Numbered from the stretch's first letter, positions 36,081-44,714 are shown. The stretch is 64,000 bases of DNA from Amycolatopsis dendrobii (GCF_014145675.1 NZ_JACGZW010000005.1:310001-374000); one strand, 5' to 3'. The notes: generated by a model from the letters alone, not told the origin. Numbers and translations are program-made.

Positions 36081-36125
36081 GGCCGGGTTCGCCGGATCCC
36101 TCCCCTTCGTCCGGCGAACCCGGCC
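36081..36125. terminator. Bidirectional hairpin terminator
   Basis: A perfect 15-bp stem (36081-36095 with 36111-36125) between the convergent GH92 and transporter-glycosyltransferase genes, 5 bases after the first stop and 25 before the second. It can serve both strands. Confidence 0.8.
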
Positions 36126-36150
36126 ATCCCCCCTTGTTCCCCCAGAAGTC

Positions 36151-38166
36151 TCAGGCGGCCGCGGGCACTGCCGCGACCCGGCCCGTCGCCTCGGCGTAGC
36201 AGGCCTCGAACGCATCCAAAGTGGACTCCAGCGCGTGCCCGGCGATCATCTTGCCGCTCGCCGCCCCCATTCGCGCCAGCGTCGCCGGGTCCGCGACCAC
36301 CGCATGCAGCCGCTCGGCCAGTTCCCCCACGTTGCCCGGCTCGAACAGCCAGCCGTTGTAGCCGGGACGGCACAGGTGCGGCAGCGCCATCGCGTCCGCG
36401 ACCACCACCGGCTTCCCCGCCGCCATCGCCTCCATCGTCGCGAGGCTCTGCAATTCGGCGACGCCCGGCATGCAGAAGAGATCCGCGGCCGCGTAGGCGT
36501 CCAGCAAGTCCTCTTCGGACACGAACCCGCGGAACCGCACCCGGTCGGCGACCCCGAGTTCGCCGGCCAGCTTTTCCCAGTCCGCGCGGCAGGAACCGTC
36601 GCCGATGATCTCCGCACGCAGGCGAGGCACGAGCGCGACCGCACGCAACAGCTCGTCGACGCGCTTCTCTTCGTCGAGCCGTCCGACGAACAACACCGTC
36701 GGATCGTCCGACGTCCGCGAAACCGTGCGCAGCCGGTAGCGGTCGATGTCGATGCCGCACGACACCGGGACCGCCCGCTCCGGGAAACCGTTTTCGTGCA
36801 ACAATTCCACCGCACGCGGCGTCGGCGCGGTAACCACGCGGGCCGTCGAGAACACGCGCGTCAGGTCGCGCCAGGCCCACCGCGAAGCCGCGCCGCGCAG
36901 CCATGTCGGCACTCGCACGTGGCCGAACAGGTTTTCCGGCATGAAGTGGTTCGTCGCCACCCCGGGAACGCCCATCGCGGCAGCGTGCTTCAGCACGTAG
37001 CGTCCGACCACGAAATGCGCCTGGACGTGCACAAGGTCGGGCTGCAACTCCTCCAGCAGCGCAGCGACGTCCTTGCTCACCTCCCAGGGCAGGCCGATCC
37101 GGAAGGTGCGGTGGAACGGGGTGCGGTGCGAACGGACGCGGTGCACCACGACGTCGCCGTCTCTTTCGGTGCGCGCCGGGCCTTCCGGATCGACGCTGAT
37201 CACGTGGACCTCGTGGCCGCGGCCGGCGAGACCGGTGGACAGCCGGTACGCGAACTGCGCCGCGCCGTTGACGTCCGGTGGATAGGTCTCGGCGGCGACC
37301 ACGATGCGCAATGCCCGGTCGTCGTTCACTGGGTGCTCCGATCTGGTGGAATGGACAGAAGAAGAACTGCCGCGGCTCAGCACGGCGACGCCGCCGACCG
37401 CCAGCACCGCCGCCGTCAGCGCGACCGCGGTCGCCGCGGCGTCGAGGTGGGTGGCTTCGCCGAGCACCCCGGCGCCGAGACCCACTGCGACCAGCGGGTC
37501 CACGACAGTGAGGCACGCGACGGCGAGGTGCGGCGGACCGCATCGGTAGGACAACTGCACGAGCCAGCCGCCGACCAGCAGCGCCGTCACCATCGCGGCG
37601 ACGGACACCGCGGTGCCGAAGTCGACGGTCCCCTCGCGTATTTCGAGGGAAACCGCCCGCATCAATACCGAAACGAAGCCGTAGGCAGCGCCGCCGGCCG
37701 CGCCGAAACACAATCCGCGGACCGACGGACGCGAAGCGATCGCGCCGATCAGCGTCAGCAGCGCCACGCCCCCCAGCACCAGCAATGCCGCCCGCGTTTG
37801 CGCGTCGGCACCGACCTCGGTGCTCGTGGTGCTGCCCGCGGCGACGGTCACGAACGTCCCGACGCCGAGCATGGTGACCGCGACCGCGGGCAGATCCCGC
37901 CGCCGCCGGTCGAGAATCGCGGTGATCGCCACAGCGATGACCCCGACCGGCTGCACGACGGTCAGCGGAGCCATCCCCAGCGCGACCGCGTGCACGCCGG
38001 CCCCCGAACCGAGCAGGGCCAGCCCGCCGAGCCAGCGCGGCGCCCGGACCAGCCCGCCGATCCGCGGCCGGCCGGGCAGCGCGGTGACGACGCCGTGCTG
38101 CAGAAGTGCGCCGGTGGCAAAGAAAACCGCGCCGAGCACGGCGAGCGCGATGGCGAGGATCGTCAT
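36151..38166 (-). CDS. Fusion of a DMT/NIPA-type membrane transporter with a GT4 glycosyltransferase
   Basis: A single 671-codon frame. Residues 1-~265 are a 9-10-helix EamA/NIPA-like transporter (MTILAIALAVLGAVFFATGA, VALGMAPLTVVQPVGVIAVA, AVACLTVVDPLVAVGLGAGV). A short serine-rich linker leads to a GT4 enzyme (about 285-671) with an N-terminal AETYPPDVNGAAQFAYRL, VLFVGRLDEEKRVDELL and the nucleotide-sugar E-x7-E region PGVAELQSLATMEAMAAGKP. GT4 enzymes of this look are often mannosyltransferases. A GTG at 37329 preceded by GGAG could also start the GT4 part alone (392 residues). Its ATG overlaps the stop of the DUF998 gene, so it is co-translated with that gene. Confidence 0.82.
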   Translation of the reverse strand: MTILAIALAVLGAVFFATGALLQHGVVTALPGRPRIGGLVRAPRWLGGLALLGSGAGVHAVALGMAPLTVVQPVGVIAVAITAILDRRRRDLPAVAVTMLGVGTFVTVAAGSTTSTEVGADAQTRAALLVLGGVALLTLIGAIASRPSVRGLCFGAAGGAAYGFVSVLMRAVSLEIREGTVDFGTAVSVAAMVTALLVGGWLVQLSYRCGPPHLAVACLTVVDPLVAVGLGAGVLGEATHLDAAATAVALTAAVLAVGGVAVLSRGSSSSVHSTRSEHPVNDDRALRIVVAAETYPPDVNGAAQFAYRLSTGLAGRGHEVHVISVDPEGPARTERDGDVVVHRVRSHRTPFHRTFRIGLPWEVSKDVAALLEELQPDLVHVQAHFVVGRYVLKHAAAMGVPGVATNHFMPENLFGHVRVPTWLRGAASRWAWRDLTRVFSTARVVTAPTPRAVELLHENGFPERAVPVSCGIDIDRYRLRTVSRTSDDPTVLFVGRLDEEKRVDELLRAVALVPRLRAEIIGDGSCRADWEKLAGELGVADRVRFRGFVSEEDLLDAYAAADLFCMPGVAELQSLATMEAMAAGKPVVVADAMALPHLCRPGYNGWLFEPGNVGELAERLHAVVADPATLARMGAASGKMIAGHALESTLDAFEACYAEATGRVAAVPAAA

Positions 38167-38795
38167 GCGGCCGCCTCGGTCCGGGCCATCGCGGCGACCG
38201 CGAAAAGCTGCGCGTAGAGCAGGGCGTACAGCACCCGCTCGAACAACCCCAGGAACTCGGGCACGGACTGCTCCAGCAACGGCGCGTGTGCCAGCAGAAA
38301 CGCGAGCGAGGCGGCACCGGACGCCAGCGAAAGCCAGCGCACCGCCTTCGCCTCCGGCTGACGACGCGCCAGCAACCAGCCCGCCAGCGGCAGGCACACG
38401 AACATCGCCGCGCCGGCATACCGGTGCACCGCACCGGAAAACGACGTCTCCACGCCGGTCGGGTCAGTCGGGAAGAACGTCGCGATGACCAATCCGGCCG
38501 CCCACAACGCGATCAGCACCGACTCCGGGCTGCGTTTCGGCAACCCCTGTTTGAGCAGTGCGTGCCGGACCAGGAGCGAAGCGCCGGCCAGCCCGAGCGA
38601 AGCCGCCGCCAGCAGCACTGCCCCGCCGGGCGGGAAAACGTAGTCGCTGATGACATCGCGGACCGGGTCGATCGCGCCCGCCGCCACCAGGTGCAACAGG
38701 AGAATCGGCACCAGCGAAAAAGCCAACGCGCCGGCAGCGATCGCGGGCGCTGTCGCCTTGGCCTTCCGCGTTATGAGGGTCACATCGATCAGCAT
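38163..38795 (-). CDS. DUF998 membrane protein
   Basis: A 210-residue protein with about six membrane helices, matching DUF998: AGAIDPVRDVISDYVFPPGGAVLL, LWAAGLVIATFFPTDP, VHRYAGAAMFVCLPLAGWLL and VLYALLYAQLFAVAAM. Function unknown. The ATG at 38795 is the best start although its ribosome-binding site is weak; the longer frame upstream is low-complexity and not convincing. It overlaps the transporter-glycosyltransferase gene by four bases, so the two probably act on the same envelope process. Confidence 0.75.
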   Translation of the reverse strand: MLIDVTLITRKAKATAPAIAAGALAFSLVPILLLHLVAAGAIDPVRDVISDYVFPPGGAVLLAAASLGLAGASLLVRHALLKQGLPKRSPESVLIALWAAGLVIATFFPTDPTGVETSFSGAVHRYAGAAMFVCLPLAGWLLARRQPEAKAVRWLSLASGAASLAFLLAHAPLLEQSVPEFLGLFERVLYALLYAQLFAVAAMARTEAAA

Positions 38796-39189
38796 GCTGG
38801 CGGCTGTGACGGCCCGGCATCGGGGAACACCCTGAGATGCACCCCTGGAATCCGCGGCCGCCCCCGGGGTCTTCCGAAGCCGGATCGGACCGGACGCGCG
38901 CCTCCGGTTCGCCGCCGGCACAGCCGGGCAAATCGCCCTAACGTGAGCCGAATAGGACGTTATACAGCGACTGGCGCGCGCTGATCTTACTGTCCTTTGT
39001 GGACTTTCCGGGTCCCTCACCCGGGTGGATGTCAGTTTCGGCGGGCGAGGCCGCGAGCCGCCGCCCCCGCCCTGCTGACGGGGCGAAACCGCGCGGTGGC
39101 TCGGCGCGTTCGCCGGGCGCGCCCCGGTTGCCGCTGCTGTGGCCCCGTGTTCAGATCCCGGCGAACCCAGCCGAAGGAGCGCAATTCCC
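38796..39189. promoter_or_regulatory. Divergent intergenic region with inverted repeat
   Basis: About 390 bases between DUF998 (minus) and the OmpA-like lipoprotein (plus). An AT-richer patch at 38935-38995 holds TAACGT (38939-38944) and ACGTTA (38957-38962), an inverted repeat with a 12-base spacer, and a possible -10 TTATAC (38960-38965). CCGGGT-ccctc-ACCCGG near 39009-39025 can form a small hairpin. No gene is supported here. Confidence 0.4.
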
Positions 39190-39756
39190 ATGCAGAGGGC
39201 ACTCGTCAAGGCGGTCGTCGGGGCCGCAGCCGTCGTCGCGCTGGTCAGCGCGTGCGGGTCGGGCGGATCGAACGACTCGTCCGGGTCCGGAGCGTCCGGG
39301 CAGAACACCGCCCAGTCCAGCGGAGCCGCACAGCCCAGCGGCGCCAACCAGTCCGGCGACGCCGGGCAGAACGGCGCTTCCGGCCAGAACGGAGCCCCCG
39401 GGCAGAACGGCGGCCCGGCCGCGCAGGCGGTCACCGCCGCGATCCAGCAGGCCTCGCAGGCCTCGCCGATCAAGTTCGAGCCGGAGAAGGCGGAGTTGAC
39501 CGGCCAGGCCAAGGAAGGCCTCGCCGCGATCGCGAAAGCCATGCAGGGCAACGATGTGAAGCTGAAGGTCGAAACCCACGCCGGCTACCCGGACGCGGAC
39601 AAGGCGAAGAAGCTGTCCGAGGAGCGCGCGCAGGCGATCTCGACCGCGCTCGAGGGCGACGGCGTGGCCAAGGACCGCATCCAGGCCGAGCCGAGCGGCA
39701 GCGAGAAGGCACAAGGCGACCAGGCGTTGGACACGCAGCTCAGCGTCGCTTCGTGA
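39190..39756 (+). CDS. OmpA-like lipoprotein
   Basis: A 188-residue lipoprotein. The signal peptide ends VALVSAC with the lipid-modified cysteine at about residue 22. A ~50-residue Gly/Asn/Gln/Ser linker with imperfect GQNGA repeats follows. The C-terminal ~100 residues (IKFEPEKAELTGQAKEGLAAIAKAM, ETHAGYPDADKAKKLSEERAQAIS) match OmpA/MotB-type peptidoglycan-binding domains, though the usual Asp and Arg contacts are only partly conserved. GAAGGAG precedes the ATG. Its stop overlaps the following gene (GTGA). Confidence 0.82.
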   Translation: MQRALVKAVVGAAAVVALVSACGSGGSNDSSGSGASGQNTAQSSGAAQPSGANQSGDAGQNGASGQNGAPGQNGGPAAQAVTAAIQQASQASPIKFEPEKAELTGQAKEGLAAIAKAMQGNDVKLKVETHAGYPDADKAKKLSEERAQAISTALEGDGVAKDRIQAEPSGSEKAQGDQALDTQLSVAS

Positions 39757-40925
39757 CTCGTGCCCCGTCCCCCCGCCGGCATTACCTGGTCGGGCCGAGC
39801 GGCTATCCGAACTTCGGCGACGAGCTGATCGCCGCCGCGTGGATCCGCCGCTTGGCCCGCACCGAACCGGACGCAGAAGTCTGGCTCGACACGCATTCGC
39901 CGGGTCCGGCGCAGCATTTGTTCGGCGACCTGCACCCGCGTTTGCGCTGTACGGACACTTTGTGGCGGCTGTGCGGCGAAGCGCCGTCGGACGATCCGTG
40001 GGAAGTCGCGTCCTGGGTGCGATCCGCGGTGCACGACCCCGGTCGTGCGCCGCGCTGGGACGCGGGGATCGAATTGCTCGGCGGGCTCGATGTAGTGCAT
40101 TTGATCGGCGGCGGCTACGTCAACGCACTGTGGCCCCGGCACCTCGGACTGGTCGCCGGGGCCGCAGCGGCCGCGCAGCGTTCCGGAGCCCGCTCCGCGA
40201 TGACCGGGCAGGGCTTCGTCCCCTGCCCGCCGGGCGCCGCCGTACTGTTGCGCGCGCTTGCTGAGCGATTCGACGTCGTCGACGTCCGCGACGATCCGTC
40301 CGCCGAACTCCTGCACGGTGTCGCAGGCGTCGAGCGGTCTTGCGACGACGTCTTCCTCGACCCGCATCCGCCGACAACGCCCACGACACGCGAGTTCGTC
40401 CTGTGCGTGCAGTCGGACATCGGCGCCGAGCGACCGTCCGCACTCGCCGCGCAGGTGCTCGACCTCGTGCGCGCGTGGCGGTTGCCGCCGGGCGAACTCG
40501 CTGTGGTGGAAGGGATTCCTCGCGTCGACCGCGAGGTTTTCGCGTTGCTGGAACACGAACTGCCCGGCGCGGAATTCCACCCGTTCCGCGACGTGTGGCA
40601 GCGCGGTCTCCCGCTCGCGCCGGGACAGACCTGGCTCTCCAGCCGCTTCCACCTGCACCTGGTCGCCGCCGCCGCGGGCGCGACCGGGGTGGCGATCGAC
40701 GTTTCGCCCGAGTACTACACCACGAAACACCGAAGCCTGATCGAACTCGGTTCCGGATGGACACTCGTGGCCGCCGGTGCCGAGAAACCGCCGGAACGCC
40801 CTTCCGGCAACGGTTTCCCGGCGCACGTCCTGCATCACTGCGCGAATCTGAAACGGTCGGTCGCCGAAGCCGTGTACGGCCCGGAACTGCCCAAGACCCG
40901 CACCCGGTGGCCGCGGCTCAGTTGA
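39753..40925 (+). CDS. Polysaccharide pyruvyl transferase family protein
   Basis: A 390-residue protein resembling the polysaccharide pyruvyl transferase (CsaB/WcaK) family: an N-terminal YLVGPSGYPNFGDELIAAAWI (the NxGDE pattern), a central LDVVHLIGGGYVNALWPRH, VDVRDDPSAELL, and a C-terminal region SRFHLHLVAAAAGATGVAID. Members add ketal-pyruvate to surface glycans or act as glycosyltransferase-like enzymes. The GTG start overlaps the lipoprotein stop, so it is likely translated with it. It converges on and overlaps the MFS gene at 40918 by eight bases. Confidence 0.75.
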   Translation: MTRAPSPRRHYLVGPSGYPNFGDELIAAAWIRRLARTEPDAEVWLDTHSPGPAQHLFGDLHPRLRCTDTLWRLCGEAPSDDPWEVASWVRSAVHDPGRAPRWDAGIELLGGLDVVHLIGGGYVNALWPRHLGLVAGAAAAAQRSGARSAMTGQGFVPCPPGAAVLLRALAERFDVVDVRDDPSAELLHGVAGVERSCDDVFLDPHPPTTPTTREFVLCVQSDIGAERPSALAAQVLDLVRAWRLPPGELAVVEGIPRVDREVFALLEHELPGAEFHPFRDVWQRGLPLAPGQTWLSSRFHLHLVAAAAGATGVAIDVSPEYYTTKHRSLIELGSGWTLVAAGAEKPPERPSGNGFPAHVLHHCANLKRSVAEAVYGPELPKTRTRWPRLS

Positions 40926-42234
40926 GCGCGTTGCGGCTTTGATCGGCGAGCGCACCGAGCCCGATGCACAACGCGCCCGCGACGAACAGCAGCGAGACAC
41001 CCCAGGTCGCGTGCGTCGCGGAGGCTTCCACGATCGCCAGCGCGGCCAGCGGAGCGAGCCCGCCGGAGACCGCTCCCCCGACTTCGCGGCCGGTGCCGAG
41101 GCCGGTCGAGCGGACCTCCGCCGGGAACTGCTTGGCCAGGAACGCTCCTTGCGCCGACAGCATCGCCGGAACCACGATGCCGGTCGCCAGCACGAGGCCC
41201 AGCCAGATGAACCAGCTGGTGCCGGTGTCGAGCAGCCAGAAGAACGGAAAGGCCAGCAATCCCGTCGCGACCGCACCCGCGACCACGACCTTCTTCGCGC
41301 CGATCCGGTCGCTGATCCAGCCCGCGATCGGCACCGTCACGATCGCCGTCCCGCTCGCGATGCTGATCCCCAGCGCGCCGATATTCGCCGGTACACCGCG
41401 GAAATTCGTCAGGTAAGCGAGCGAGAACGTCTTGAACACATAGCTGACGCCGTTGTAGCCGATGGTGATCACCATGACCACCGCGAGCGCGCGCCAGTCG
41501 CTGCGGAACAGCTTCACCAGCGGCCGGTTCGCCCAGCCGCGCGGCCGGTTTTTCCTGCTGCGCACCAGGTTCTCGAATTCCGGCGTTTCCGGGACCCGGC
41601 GGCGCACCCACAGTCCGACGCCGACGAGCAGGAAGCTGGCCAGGAACGGGATCCGCCAGCCGAAACCGTGCAGGAACTCTTTGTCCAAAGTGGTCAGTCC
41701 GGCGACGGCGAGCGAGGAGACGAGCAAGCCGACGTTCACGCCCAGCGCGGGCCACGAACCCTGCCGCCCGCGTTTGCGCGGGTCAGCGTGCTCGTAGGCG
41801 ACCGCGATCGCGCCGCCGAACTCCGCCCCGGCGCCGAGTCCTTGCACCAGCCGCAGCACCACGAGCAGCACCGGCGCGAGAAGCCCGGCACTCGCGTAAC
41901 TCGGCAGCAAGCCAATGCCCGCCGAGGAAACGCCCATCAGCACGAATGTCCACGACAGCACCTTCTTGCGGCCGATCCGGTCGCCGAGCGCGCCGAACAC
42001 GATGCCGCCGATCGGCCGGGCCAGGAAGCCGACCGCGAAGGTCGCGACCGAGGCCATGGTCGCGGCCGCGTCGTTGCCCGGCGGGAAGAAGACGTGGCCG
42101 AACACCAGCGCGGCCATCGACGCGTAGAGGTAGAAATCGAACCACTCGAGCGCGGAGCCGACGACCACCGCCACCCCGACTCCGCGCGGGGCTTTCCGGG
42201 TCGTTCCGACGCTGTCGTCCACAACACTGGGCAT
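40918..42234 (-). CDS. MFS transporter, metabolite:H+ symporter (MHS) family
   Basis: A 438-residue, 12-helix MHS transporter. Helix 1 carries GSALEWFDFYLYASMAALVF, motif A reads RPIGGIVFGALGDRIGRKKV, and RLVQGLGAGAEFGGAIAVAYE follows, all classic for organic-acid or aromatic-acid permeases. GGAGAGCAGG lies upstream of the ATG. Its promoter shares the TGCGTATATCCGGA motif with the acyl-CoA dehydrogenase promoter at 43466, so it probably supplies that pathway's substrate under the IclR regulator at 42665. Confidence 0.87.
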   Translation of the reverse strand: MPSVVDDSVGTTRKAPRGVGVAVVVGSALEWFDFYLYASMAALVFGHVFFPPGNDAAATMASVATFAVGFLARPIGGIVFGALGDRIGRKKVLSWTFVLMGVSSAGIGLLPSYASAGLLAPVLLVVLRLVQGLGAGAEFGGAIAVAYEHADPRKRGRQGSWPALGVNVGLLVSSLAVAGLTTLDKEFLHGFGWRIPFLASFLLVGVGLWVRRRVPETPEFENLVRSRKNRPRGWANRPLVKLFRSDWRALAVVMVITIGYNGVSYVFKTFSLAYLTNFRGVPANIGALGISIASGTAIVTVPIAGWISDRIGAKKVVVAGAVATGLLAFPFFWLLDTGTSWFIWLGLVLATGIVVPAMLSAQGAFLAKQFPAEVRSTGLGTGREVGGAVSGGLAPLAALAIVEASATHATWGVSLLFVAGALCIGLGALADQSRNALN

Positions 42235-42295
42235 GGTCCTGCTCTCCGGAACTGGGGCACAGGCGAGCGGAAGCCAGCCGGCGCGCGCCGTTGCG

Positions 42296-42359
42296 TGCGT
42301 ATTTGGGAACGCTTGATGCGTATATCCGGATGCTAAGAGACCGCGAACACACCGGTCAA
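42296..42359 (-). promoter_or_regulatory. Promoter of the MHS transporter with IclR-type motif
   Basis: On the minus strand, TTGACC (42359-42354), an 18-base spacer and TAGCAT (42335-42330) form a promoter. Just downstream of the -10 lie two direct repeats, TGCGTATATCCGGA (42317-42330, plus-strand reading) and TGCGTATTTGGGA (42296-42308), 21 bp apart. The CGTATATCCG core recurs in the promoter at 43466-43528. Confidence 0.5.
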
Positions 42360-42376
42360 GGGTCTTCGGGAATTCG

Positions 42377-42650
42377 GGCTCAGCCCTGCCGCGCGGCTTC
42401 CCACCGCTTCACGACGGCCGCCGTGACGCAGCTGAGGAGTCGCCGGATCTCCTGCGGACGTCCGGGAATCCGCGCGGCCGGGCCCGCGACCGCGATCGGC
42501 GACCGCACGGGCCCGCGGGAACTCCGGCTCAATCCCGGCGTGCGGCCACCCGGCGCCTCACGACCACCGCCGCGACGTCACCGATCACCAACGAACGCTC
42601 GGAAACCACGCGGTCGAACCCGAGATCACGACCAACAACCACACGAGCCT
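42377..42650. repeat. Decayed tandem copies of the 3' end of the adjacent IclR gene
   Basis: Copy A (42377-42496) aligns without gaps to 42662-42781, the last ~120 bp of the IclR gene, at an offset of exactly 285 bp. Translated on the minus strand it ends VTAAVVKRWEAARQG-stop, as does the real gene (ITAAVVKRWEAARQG). Copy B (about 42518-42640) is more diverged and ends DVAAVVVRRRVAARRD-stop. Both are non-functional fragments between the MFS promoter and the IclR gene. Confidence 0.75.
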
Positions 42651-42664
42651 CCAGGAACTCCGGC

Positions 42665-43405
42665 TCAGCCCTGCCGCGCGGCTTCCCACCGCTTCACGAC
42701 CGCCGCCGTGATGCCGGCCAGCGCCTCCCCGATCTCCGGCAGCCGTCCGGAAATCCGCGTGGTCGGGCCCGCGACCGCGATGGCCGCGACGACCTCTCCG
42801 TCGACCAGGATCGGCCGCGCCGCCGCGCTCACGTCGGGCAGGGTTTCGCCGCGGTTGAGCGCGACACCCTCGGCGCGGACGGTGTCGAGTTCGTTCATCG
42901 CGGCCTGCACGCGCTCGGCGTCCGGGAGCACCGACTTCAGGTACGCCTCGCGCCGGCGAGCCGACCAGTACGCGAGGAAAATCTTGCCCGCGCTCGGCGG
43001 GTACAGCGGCCGCCGGGTGCGCAGCGGCGCCGAGTAGCGGATCGGCTGCTCGGACTCGACCGCGTCCACGTAGATCAGCGAATCCCCGACCGCGGCGCCG
43101 AGCATCACCGTCTCGCCGAACCGGCGGCGGAGCTCCTCCAGGGCGGGCCGGGCGGCGGTCGCGATGCCGGGCAGGCCGCCGGTGAGCAGGTTCCCCAGCG
43201 CCGGGCCGAGCCGGTAGGCTCCGTCGGCCTCGACCAGGTAGCCGGTCGACACCAAGCCTTTGACCAGGCCGAACACCGAGGATTTCGGCGCGTCGAGGGC
43301 GACTGACAGCTCGTGCAGCCGCATCCCGGGCTGCCGCGCGACGCACTCGAGGATGCTCGTGACGCGGCCGACCGTCCGGTGGGCCTTGGCCGTCGATTCG
43401 GTCAT
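42665..43405 (-). CDS. IclR-family transcriptional regulator
   Basis: A 246-residue regulator with an N-terminal winged helix (about residues 8-70: MRLHELSVALDAPKSSVFGLVKGLV) and an IclR effector domain (about 80-240: LRRRFGETVMLGAAVGDSLIYVD, PLYPPSAGKIFLAYWS, GVALNRGETLPDVSAAARPILVDG). GGGGAGG precedes the ATG at 43405. It is divergent from the acyl-CoA dehydrogenase operon and has an intact palindrome in its own promoter. Its 3' end has been duplicated downstream. Confidence 0.88.
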   Translation of the reverse strand: MTESTAKAHRTVGRVTSILECVARQPGMRLHELSVALDAPKSSVFGLVKGLVSTGYLVEADGAYRLGPALGNLLTGGLPGIATAARPALEELRRRFGETVMLGAAVGDSLIYVDAVESEQPIRYSAPLRTRRPLYPPSAGKIFLAYWSARRREAYLKSVLPDAERVQAAMNELDTVRAEGVALNRGETLPDVSAAARPILVDGEVVAAIAVAGPTTRISGRLPEIGEALAGITAAVVKRWEAARQG

Positions 43406-43420
43406 GGCAGCCTCCCCTGC

Positions 43421-43436
43421 GTTCGTACATACGAAC
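43421..43436. promoter_or_regulatory. IclR operator (autoregulatory site)
   Basis: GTTCGTACATACGAAC, a 7-2-7 perfect inverted repeat 15 bp upstream of the IclR start. It resembles the motifs at the two neighbouring promoters (CGTATA...). Most likely the autoregulatory site of the IclR protein. Confidence 0.6.
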
Positions 43437-43465
43437 CCTATCGCGGCAACCACCCGCCGCGGCGC

Positions 43466-43528
43466 TTGACCCGAGCCGCGCGTCGCCTTACGTTGGACGT
43501 ATATCCGAACTTCGCGTTCTCATATACG
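43466..43528 (+). promoter_or_regulatory. Promoter and operator of the acyl-CoA dehydrogenase operon
   Basis: TTGACC (43466-43471), a 17-base spacer and TACGTT (43489-43494) form a promoter. It is followed directly by a large inverted repeat whose arms are CGTATATCCGAAC (43498-43510) and GTTCTCATATACG (43516-43528), 11 of 13 positions pairing. The repeat overlaps the expected transcription start, the position of a repressor site. Confidence 0.65.
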
Positions 43529-43532
43529 CACG

Positions 43533-44714
43533 ATGGAGAGCAGCACTGTGGACTTCCAGCTGAGCCAAGACCAGGAGGACATCCGGCGCGCCGTGCGCGA
43601 GCTGGCCGCCCGGTTCCCCGACGAATACTGGGCCGAACGCGACGAACGGGCCGAGTTCCCGCGCGAGTTCTACGACGCGTTCGCCACCGCGGGCTGGCTC
43701 GGCATGGCGATCCCGGAACAGTACGGCGGCGGCGGGCTCGGCATCCTCGAAGCCGCGCTGCTGCTGGAAGAAGTGGCCGCGTCCGGGGCCGGGATGAACG
43801 GGTGCAGCACGATGCACCTGACGATCTTCGGGCTGAACACCATCGTCAAGCACGGCAGCGAAGAAATGCGCCAGGAGATCCTGCCCGGCGCGGTCGACGG
43901 TTCGCTGCACGTCTGCTTCGGCGTGACCGAACCGGACGCGGGCACCGACACCACGCGCATCTCCACCTTCGCGCGTCGCGACGGCGATTCCTACGTCGTG
44001 CACGGCCGGAAGGTCTGGATCACGAAGGCCGGCCAGTCGCAGAAGATGGTGCTGATCGCCCGCACCACGCCGCGCGAAGAGGTGGAGAAGCCGACCGACG
44101 GCATGTCCCTGTTCGTGGTGGACATCGAGTCCGACGCGGTGCAGCTGCGCGCGATCCCGAAGCTCGGCCGCAACGCGGTGTCGTCCTACGAGGTGCTGAT
44201 CGACGGCCTGCGGGTGCCGGAATCGGCGCGCGTCGGCGAGGAGGGCAAGGGCTTCCGGTACCTGCTCGACGGGCTCAACCCGGAACGCATCCTGCTCGCG
44301 CACGAGGCGCTCGGCATCGGCCGGGCCGCCCTGCGCCGCGCGGTCCGCTACGCCGGGGAACGGCAGGTGTTCGGCCGTCCGATCGGGCAGAACCAGGGGC
44401 TGGCGTTCCCGCTGGCCGAGGCCGCGACCCGGCTCGACGCGGCGGAGCTGATGGCGCGCAACGCCGCCTGGCGCTACGACAACGGCCTGCCGGCGGGCAA
44501 GGAGGCGAACATGGCGAAATGGCTGTGCGCGGACGCCGGGTTCCAAGCCGCCGACCAGGCGATCCAGACCCACGGCGGAATGGGCTACGCGCGGGAGTAC
44601 CACGTCGAGCGCTATTTCCGGGAGGCGCGGCTGCTGCGGCTCGCGCCGATCAGCCAGGAAATGGTGCTGAACTACGTGTCCCAGCACGTGCTCGGGCTGC
44701 CGAGGTCCTACTGA
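43533..44714 (+). CDS. Acyl-CoA dehydrogenase
   Basis: A 393-residue FAD enzyme with the three-domain ACAD layout. Signatures are CFGVTEPDAGTDTTRISTFA (flavin/substrate region), YVVHGRKVWITKAGQS, RQVFGRPIGQNQGLAFPLAE, and the C-terminal THGGMGYAREYHVERYFREARL, where the catalytic Glu is expected. It introduces an alpha-beta double bond into an acyl-CoA. Its stop overlaps the start of the CoA-transferase gene by one base (TGATG), so the two form an operon that probably activates and oxidises the same acid. Confidence 0.9.
   Translation: MESSTVDFQLSQDQEDIRRAVRELAARFPDEYWAERDERAEFPREFYDAFATAGWLGMAIPEQYGGGGLGILEAALLLEEVAASGAGMNGCSTMHLTIFGLNTIVKHGSEEMRQEILPGAVDGSLHVCFGVTEPDAGTDTTRISTFARRDGDSYVVHGRKVWITKAGQSQKMVLIARTTPREEVEKPTDGMSLFVVDIESDAVQLRAIPKLGRNAVSSYEVLIDGLRVPESARVGEEGKGFRYLLDGLNPERILLAHEALGIGRAALRRAVRYAGERQVFGRPIGQNQGLAFPLAEAATRLDAAELMARNAAWRYDNGLPAGKEANMAKWLCADAGFQAADQAIQTHGGMGYAREYHVERYFREARLLRLAPISQEMVLNYVSQHVLGLPRSY

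Noticed and set aside
38796..39551. Long N-terminal extension of the DUF998 frame
   Set aside because: Low-complexity Ala/Pro/Thr sequence opposite the OmpA-like lipoprotein; the first membrane helix follows the ATG at 38795.
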